From Liolophura sinensis (Eukaryota; Mollusca; Polyplacophora; Chitonida; Chitonidae): 64,000 nucleotides of DNA. How positions within the stretch are numbered: the first letter of the stretch is position 1; every line of letters starts with the position of its first letter. The stretch is from the NCBI RefSeq assembly GCF_032854445.1, contig NC_088306.1:8307924-8371923 (forward strand), given 5' to 3'. Under the pieces are notes generated by a model. It had not been told where the DNA came from and did no database searches. It was given only the letters and a program-made list of their open reading frames with translations. Shown here piece by piece: positions 58,249 through 64,000 of the stretch. The translations under genes and the position numbers were made by a program.

Positions 58249-58829
58249 TGTTCGGAAATTAGAAATTCAAAATATTCTGCAGCGACTTGAGTGAGCCGAT
58301 AGTCGAAGGGATACCAGGGATAAAACTGAACATATGATACGTGTCAGTAGTAGTCATCTGAAGGTCTCAACTTTATGTATTTGACGTCTAAAATAACAGC
58401 ATCATTTTTTCGACGTCTGGGGTATGTCGATTTAAGCCAACGTACAAGTCGGTTACAAGCAAAGGAAAAACAATCGTCAGTTTTCAAAGATGACAAAAAA
58501 GACAAATTTTACAATTTTTGCCTGCACCATATCCCGACTTTTTTCAGACTCTGTCCTACAACAAATGTTCATATCACAGATCCAGCCTGAATCTTATTAC
58601 TTATAGGGCTTATATTTATATTGATGATTTTCAATAATTGATGTCACACGCCGTACTCTGCTTCATAACTATTTCTAATTCCGCTTAACATTTATCGTTT
58701 TGAAGTATATCTCCAAGTTATAGGAGAAATTATAATCGAAGCGCAACTGAGCTACATATATTGGTTATCGACAACTTATTAACTAGCATGGTACATAATT
58801 TGAGTACTGCTTAAATTCATTCGCATAAA

Positions 58830-58925
58830 ACATTGCTTGCGTCTTTCCATCATCACAAAAACACTGCTGTCCCTTTTCAAAAGCATCGATCCGTCCTAAT
58901 CTCTTACTATATATATAGCCCGAAG
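58830..58925 (+). repeat. Dispersed repeat R1, 5' part
   Basis: CATTGCTTGCGTCTTTCCAT and ATCCGTCCTAATCTCTTAC match the R1 5' half. Confidence 0.4.
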
Positions 58926-59219
58926 TTATCACTACAGTGTACATAGCCCAACGTTAAGTCGCCGTTGACACTTTTCAGGGGAGGTAAATCAATGTTTTCT
59001 TTGGACCCACTAAGGGGCGACTACTTTTGTTATGAACCGCTAACAGCATATTAAAGCCATAGACTGTGCTCGATGTGTCGCCACAGAATTCGTAATTATT
59101 TTACGCATTACACCAGCTAATTGTTTTAAATTTGTTGTCAGAGTTACTACTTTAACTGTTTCTCTAAATGTGTCCAGTTGTCCCTTGCGGATAATTACCG
59201 ATAGAGTGTTATATTTACG

Positions 59220-59735
59220 AGCCAGCCATAGTAACAGGTAAGGAGCTGTTCTACATACATCGACATGGCTGATAGACAGATCTAACCATATACAAAAGAC
59301 ATGAGTTGAAGAGTAAAGGTTGGAAAAAACTGAAAAAACTTAAAAAAAAACAAACTGTGACAAGTTTCCAAGTTGAAAGAGTAAAATGATTCGTTTATTT
59401 TAAATAATTATATATTATAAATTATGATTAAAGTAAGAAAAGTTTTCAAATCAAAGTTCAGAACTGAAAGGCAATATCATGACAGAATACAGTTATTAGT
59501 TGAATAGTCCAACCCCCAATATCGTGCTCGCTTCACATCACGGCAACCATCACCGGTAACAAGTTTCATGCAGTTATCTTTAACAACGCTGACATCATCG
59601 AGCTCTTTTGATGAGGAAGGGAGTGATGTAAGAAAGAAAAAACGAAAACGCTGAAAACTGCCTTGTTTCTATTCACTCTTAAAACAGATATATTCTTTCT
59701 GTTTAAAGTTTGTACAAAGTCATTCAGACGGACTC
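59220..59735 (+). repeat. Direct duplication, copy 2, with 3' half of a mini-exon
   Basis: Starts GAGCCAGCCATAGTAACAG|GTAAGG, so only the end of mini-exon d and its donor were copied. The sequence upstream is unrelated, so the breakpoint lies inside the exon. Confidence 0.7.
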
Positions 59736-60490
59736 ATATGTAGATTACATTTCCGGGCAAGGGCTTAAATGGTTAGGTTGAAGTCCTTTTTGCATGGAAA
59801 GTATATTGAGCTACGAGCGCACACACACGTGTGTTATTGACGAATACTGGAGTCCTTGTAATGTCAAAGGATTCACTCATACATCGTCCGTGATATATTA
59901 GATTGAAGTCAGTAGTTGAGCATTGTGTCATGCTTAACTGAACGTATGTTTAGACACTTAGCTACTTCAATAATATGCACGTGGTTACATTGTGCAGGTG
60001 TAATAGTTACGTCATCGGATAACGTGTAATATGATGTGAAGTTGATGTTACCGTAACTCAATGAATTGACACTCCATGTATATTGGACCATTGTGTCGAT
60101 GTATCTCTAGCGCTGTGAAGTGTTATGTATACTCAAGAAATATATAAAAGCACGAAGCAATATTATAATCCAGGAGCTGTGGCAGCGTGAAAACAAAGCG
60201 GTCGGTGTTACAGGTGACAACACTCAGTCCCGAATGTGCCTACCGTTAGTATGTGTCTACCGTTAGCATGTGTCTACCGTTAGCATCACGTAGAGTGTGA
60301 ACTGTGATTACCAACTACATTTCACGCTGTCAGCCCTCATGGACTATTGCCCTAAAATGTGAAAATCTGGTGGAAATTGAAGACCCAACCGATAATGAAT
60401 ACTTCCACTAATTGTTGAGTTAACACGTTATTTACTACTGAGAGAAAATCTTATATACTCTCTTCGCGCATTTATATTTTTGTTGACCAT
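59736..60490. other. Intergenic DNA
   Basis: Nothing recognised apart from a short CGTTAG(C/T)ATGTGTCTAC repeat near 60243-60285. Confidence 0.4.
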
Positions 60491-60681
60491 ACTTTCTTTC
60501 TCACCAATGCGGTCGCTGTGAGTTCAAGTCCAGCTCATGGTCGTAAGTGGGAAGGTCTGCCAGCAACCTGCGGATGGTCGTGGGTTTCCCCCGGGCTGTG
60601 CCCGGTTTCCACCCACCATAATGCTGTCCGCCGTCGTATAAGTGAAATATTCTTGAGTGCGGCGTAAAACACCAATCAGGA
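60491..60681 (+). mobile_element. SINE-A, 5' truncated, well preserved
   Basis: Begins CTCACCAATGCGGTCGCTGT and ends GGCGTAAAACACCAATCAGG. The AT-rich tail is missing. Confidence 0.75.
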
Positions 60682-60689
60682 ATCAAGAC

Positions 60690-60805
60690 CATAACTTTCT
60701 TAATTCCTCAGGGACGTGTTGTGGAAGTTCTTTCAGAAATTGATCTTGCAATTATTCACTAGGAAGGTGTATTTTGGTTGGCGGCTGGTGTACGAATATA
60801 ATGCC
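60690..60805 (+). repeat. Dispersed repeat R1, 3' part
   Basis: AAATTGATCTTGCAATTATT and GCGGCTGGTGTACGAATAT correspond to the R1 3' half. Confidence 0.45.
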
Positions 60806-60849
60806 TAACCTAAGAAATCCGACATCCAGTAATTATAATTTGGGGTTTT

Positions 60850-61690
60850 AATCCGATATACACATAAATATATGCATTTACATGTATAACTTTATATAAA
60901 TAAAGGCTGGATATCAACACATACATAAATACATGCTCTTATACCTACATTAATACAAAGGCTGGTTATCAATACATACATTAATATAAGTCCTCATGAC
61001 TACTTTTAAACAAAGGCTGGATTTCAACACATACATAAATACATGTTCTTATAACTATATGATTAGAAAGGCTGGTTATCAATACATACATTAATAAATG
61101 TTCTCATAACTTCATTTAAATAAAGGCTGGATACCAACATATACATGAATACATGTTCTCATAACTTCATTTAAACAAAGGCTGGATATCAACACATACA
61201 TAAATACGTGTTCTCATAACTTCATTTAAATAAAGGCTGGATACCAACATATACATGAATACATGTTCTCATAACTTCATTTAAACAAAGGCTGGATATC
61301 AACACATACATAAATACGTGTTCTCAATGCTACATTTAAAAAAGGCTGGTTATCAACACGTACATAAACACGTGCTCATGGCTACATATAAAGAGAAACT
61401 GGTTGTCAACACATACATAAACATATGTTCTCATGACTACATTTAGAAAAAAGGCTGGTTATCAGCACTTACAGAAATATATGTTTTCATGACTACATTT
61501 AAACAAAGGCTGGTTATTAACACATACACAAATATATGTTCTCATGACTAAGTCTTGGAAAAGGCTGGTTATCAACACGTACATAAACATATGTTTTCAT
61601 CACTGCGTTTTAACAAATCTGGTTATGAGCACACACAGAAAAATAATGTTCTCATGACTATCTCATGTTCTCATAACGGGCACTGGATAT
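60850..61690. repeat. 55-bp minisatellite with 110-bp dimer
   Basis: Units contain AAAGGCTGGATATCAACACA, TACATAAATACATG and TTCTCATAACTACATTTAAA. The period is exactly 55 at 61106, 61161, 61216 and 61271. Two unit types alternate there, so a 110-base dimer was duplicated. Decayed units continue to ~62070. Confidence 0.85.
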
Positions 61691-62844
61691 TAACAAATAC
61701 AGAGATTATGTTTTATTACAACATGCTAAATACAGGGGTGCTCTTTGACAGTAATCTGATATCAAGTAAAGGAATGTTCATTCGGCTCATTTTTTCAAAG
61801 ACTAAGGCAATGGAAACAGAAATTTCGTTATGACTAAACTTTATGAAGGACTAGATATTAACACATGTAGGAATGTTTTTGTAACCACAGTGACATGTTG
61901 ACTTATACAGCAATGTTTCTGTGACTACATTTTATCAGCGACTACATACCAGCACATCCAGGAATGTTCTTTTTATCACATATCACATATGGACTACATA
62001 TGAATACGCACAGAAATGCTCTTGTGGTCATTTTTATGAAAGATTAGATACAAGCATCTATTTAAATTTACAGAAAATTTTGGAAAAAAATTCTTACAAT
62101 TCGATCTGAGTGGTCAATATGCCTTGAATAAGCTGCCGCATTCGCTGATCATGTGAGTCTCAAGTTTTGGATAATGTTTCTCAATACATACGGAGTCACA
62201 GACGCACGTCACAGACGTACGTAACGGCGGATAGCAACGCTCGCCGACAATGAGCTAGTCAATAACTTCTCCTGTCTTCATTTTAAAAAGAGCTTGCACA
62301 CGCTCAAAGATCAGGACGGCTTAGTGTCTCGCCGACAATATAAACATTGTAAATTATCCTTATATTTCGGCTTGTAGCATTTGTTACATCCAGTGTGTTA
62401 TGTATGTATATGACTATTTTCAGTTGAAAAAGCTGGTGTGTCAACGTCAAGGCCTCCGTTTGAAATTTCTGAAGTTTAACAACGAGAATAATACCCTTGT
62501 TACCAGAATTGTATTTCAGCAGTAACACGTAACACCACAAGCTCTACACACCCTTAAGTTGGAGGTCCATATAATTACCAAAAAAATGCACTCTTATTTC
62601 TTATTCTTAATGTGGGACACCATTCGTTTGTTTCCAACACCAACAACTCACTGCCTCGCGGATGCAGAAAAAGTATTCTAACTGCAATTTTCTTCGTGTT
62701 ACGTGTCACCTTCTAATGACAATTTTGGTGGTGAATGAGTGAATTTATTGAAGGCTGAATATAGGCGACAATTTAAAGGGAGGAGATTATACATAAAGAA
62801 TGGTACACGGTTTAGATACTGATTACATTCATTCATCTAGAACA
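61691..62844. other. Intergenic DNA
   Basis: Decayed 55-bp repeat units to ~62070, then nothing recognised. Confidence 0.4.
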
Positions 62845-63066
62845 ATTGATATATCTTTCCAATATCACCGAAAACTAATGGCTTCTTCTCTTTGCATGAC
62901 TCCGTCATAAGTTTGTCATTTTTTATTGTTTTCTCAGCTGGGTTTTTTTTTCTGAACGTCGTTTCGGGAATTTGACACGCGATTATTGAACCGTTACGTC
63001 CGTTTTTGGTGGACTGCTGGTATACGAATATCTGCTTCGAGGCAAAGAACTGAATCAGTTTTAAGC
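62845..63066 (+). repeat. Dispersed repeat R1 copy
   Basis: Has ATCTTTCCAATATCACCGAA, CTTTGCATGACTCCGTCATA, AACGTCGTTTCGGGAATTTG and GCTGGTATACGAATATCTGC. It abuts the assembly gap. Confidence 0.65.
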
Positions 63067-63069
63067 TTT

Positions 63070-63269
63070 NNNNNNNNNNNNNNNNNNNNNNNNNNNNNNN
63101 NNNNNNNNNNNNNNNNNNNNNNNNNNNNNNNNNNNNNNNNNNNNNNNNNNNNNNNNNNNNNNNNNNNNNNNNNNNNNNNNNNNNNNNNNNNNNNNNNNNN
63201 NNNNNNNNNNNNNNNNNNNNNNNNNNNNNNNNNNNNNNNNNNNNNNNNNNNNNNNNNNNNNNNNNNNNN
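63070..63269. other. Assembly gap (200 N)
   Basis: A run of exactly 200 unknown bases. Its true length may differ. Confidence 0.99.
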
Positions 63270-63316
63270 ATATTCTTGAGTACGGCGTAAAGCACTAATT
63301 AAATAAATAAATCATA
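63270..63316 (+). mobile_element. SINE-A tail adjoining the assembly gap
   Basis: ATATTCTTGAGTACGGCGTA and an (AAAT)n tail emerge from the run of N. The gap therefore lies partly inside a SINE. Confidence 0.6.
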
Positions 63317-63523
63317 ACAAGTGTTTCTTGGTTTTTCATTTGTCAGTAAGAGGCACATGACGTTTCACCAAACCAGGCAACGATAACCGGCCCAGATGAA
63401 GCAAGGTATCACTCACAAAGTTATATCCTACGTTCAGGAGGACCTCGTTCATTTTTGTGTTTTCTGTGTGAATCATTCAACTCGCATTCTTAAGAAGTGC
63501 ACACTTTCAATTCATGGGCTTGA

Positions 63524-63647
63524 ACTTGTCCGTCAGCAATTTGCGGATGGTCGTCCGTTTCCCCCAACCTCTTTCCTGTTTCCTCCAAACTGGCTGCCGT
63601 CGTATAGGTGAAATATTCTTGAGTAAGGCATAAACACCAATCAGATG
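63524..63647 (+). mobile_element. SINE-A 3' fragment next to a CTLD splice donor
   Basis: CAGCAATTTGCGGATGGTCG through ATAAACACCAATCAG. It ends about 15 bases from the donor side of the minus-strand CTLD exon. Confidence 0.65.
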
Positions 63648-63662
63648 AACTCCGATACGTAC

Positions 63663-63839
63663 CATTACGGGCAGATGGTCCAGTTAGCTGCCCCATCTGG
63701 TTGACGAGGAAATCGTTTTCTGTCGCAGAATGGATCTCCGCCAGCCAACCTCCGTAAGATTCACACTCATTCTTAGAGCTTTGCCAACTCATTCCCGTCG
63801 GATTAAAGTAATATGTGCTGTTCATCCACAGGTAGCTTT
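63663..63839 (-). CDS. CTLD exon of a different lectin (minus strand)
   Basis: On the minus strand an acceptor (GTTTCAG) opens a phase-1 exon of 177 nt encoding WMNSTYYFNPTGMSW, ECESYGGWLAEIHSATEN and DFLVNQ, ending ARNG at a GTACGT donor in phase 1. YYF, W, the central C..YGG.LAEI and the EN.F helix are typical of the first third of a CTLD. It differs from the CTLD-PAN family in sequence and in where the domain is split. The partner exons are not in the window, because the locus runs into a SINE and the assembly gap on one side and the window edge on the other. Confidence 0.6.
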
Positions 63840-64000
63840 CTGAAACGTTCGCAGAGTTGGTATGGTAAATTCGGGTATGTTTCCACTTTTATGCTGGGAA
63901 AAATACCAGTCAGATAAATAAATTAATATATGTCAGAAATCAGGATTCTGAGGTGAAGGACAGGACGCGAGAAGCCAGCACAACCCACAATGCTTCTGGA

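Overview
The window is eukaryotic nuclear DNA from an invertebrate. It is AT-rich, its genes are split by GT..AG introns, and it is full of tRNA-derived SINEs, minisatellites and retroelement relics. The SINE tails (ending near GGCGTAAAACACCAATCAAATAAA and near GAGTACGACGTTAAACCCC), and the combination of C-type lectin and PAN modules, suggest a lophotrochozoan, most likely a mollusc. That assignment comes from general knowledge, not a search. No bacterial operon, rRNA or CRISPR is present.

Layout. Positions 1-3,900 hold no gene I can support, only dispersed repeats, a tRNA-like sequence and a hairpin-rich patch (2,840-3,180). Positions ~3,960-19,700 are two diverged direct copies of a non-coding unit of about 7.5 kb (A ~3,960-11,900; A' ~12,405-19,700), with SINEs inserted separately in each. 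Positions ~22,960-31,870 carry the only intact gene I can assemble. It has a signal-peptide exon, a C-type lectin-like domain (CTLD) on two exons, three mini-exons of 42, 42 and 54 nt, and a terminal PAN/apple-like exon. All introns are phase 1, and the seven exons join into one open frame of 308 codons.

Positions 33,830-35,930 are a tandem array with 18 -> 36 -> ~540/576 bp periodicity. Positions 37,190-37,880 and 42,345-43,050 are further minisatellites. From 40.6 to 57.9 kb lie decayed paralogous lectin exons: CTLD first half at 40.6 and 50.8 kb, second half at 52.9 kb and possibly 41.7 kb, a mini-exon at 54.7 kb, and a PAN exon at 57.6 kb with an in-frame stop. This zone also holds a broken Penelope-like retroelement with a GIY-YIG region (48.66-50.70 kb) lying between the arms of a ~0.9 kb inverted duplication (46.72-47.57 and 51.23-52.20 kb). 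A different CTLD exon lies on the minus strand at 63.66-63.84 kb. A 200-base assembly gap covers 63,070-63,269.

Read as a whole, this is a birth-and-death locus of secreted CTLD-PAN lectin-like genes. Whole genes and single phase-1 mini-exons have been copied, and several copies have been broken by frameshifts, stops and retroelement activity. The product is expected to be a secreted recognition protein, but its ligand cannot be read from the sequence.
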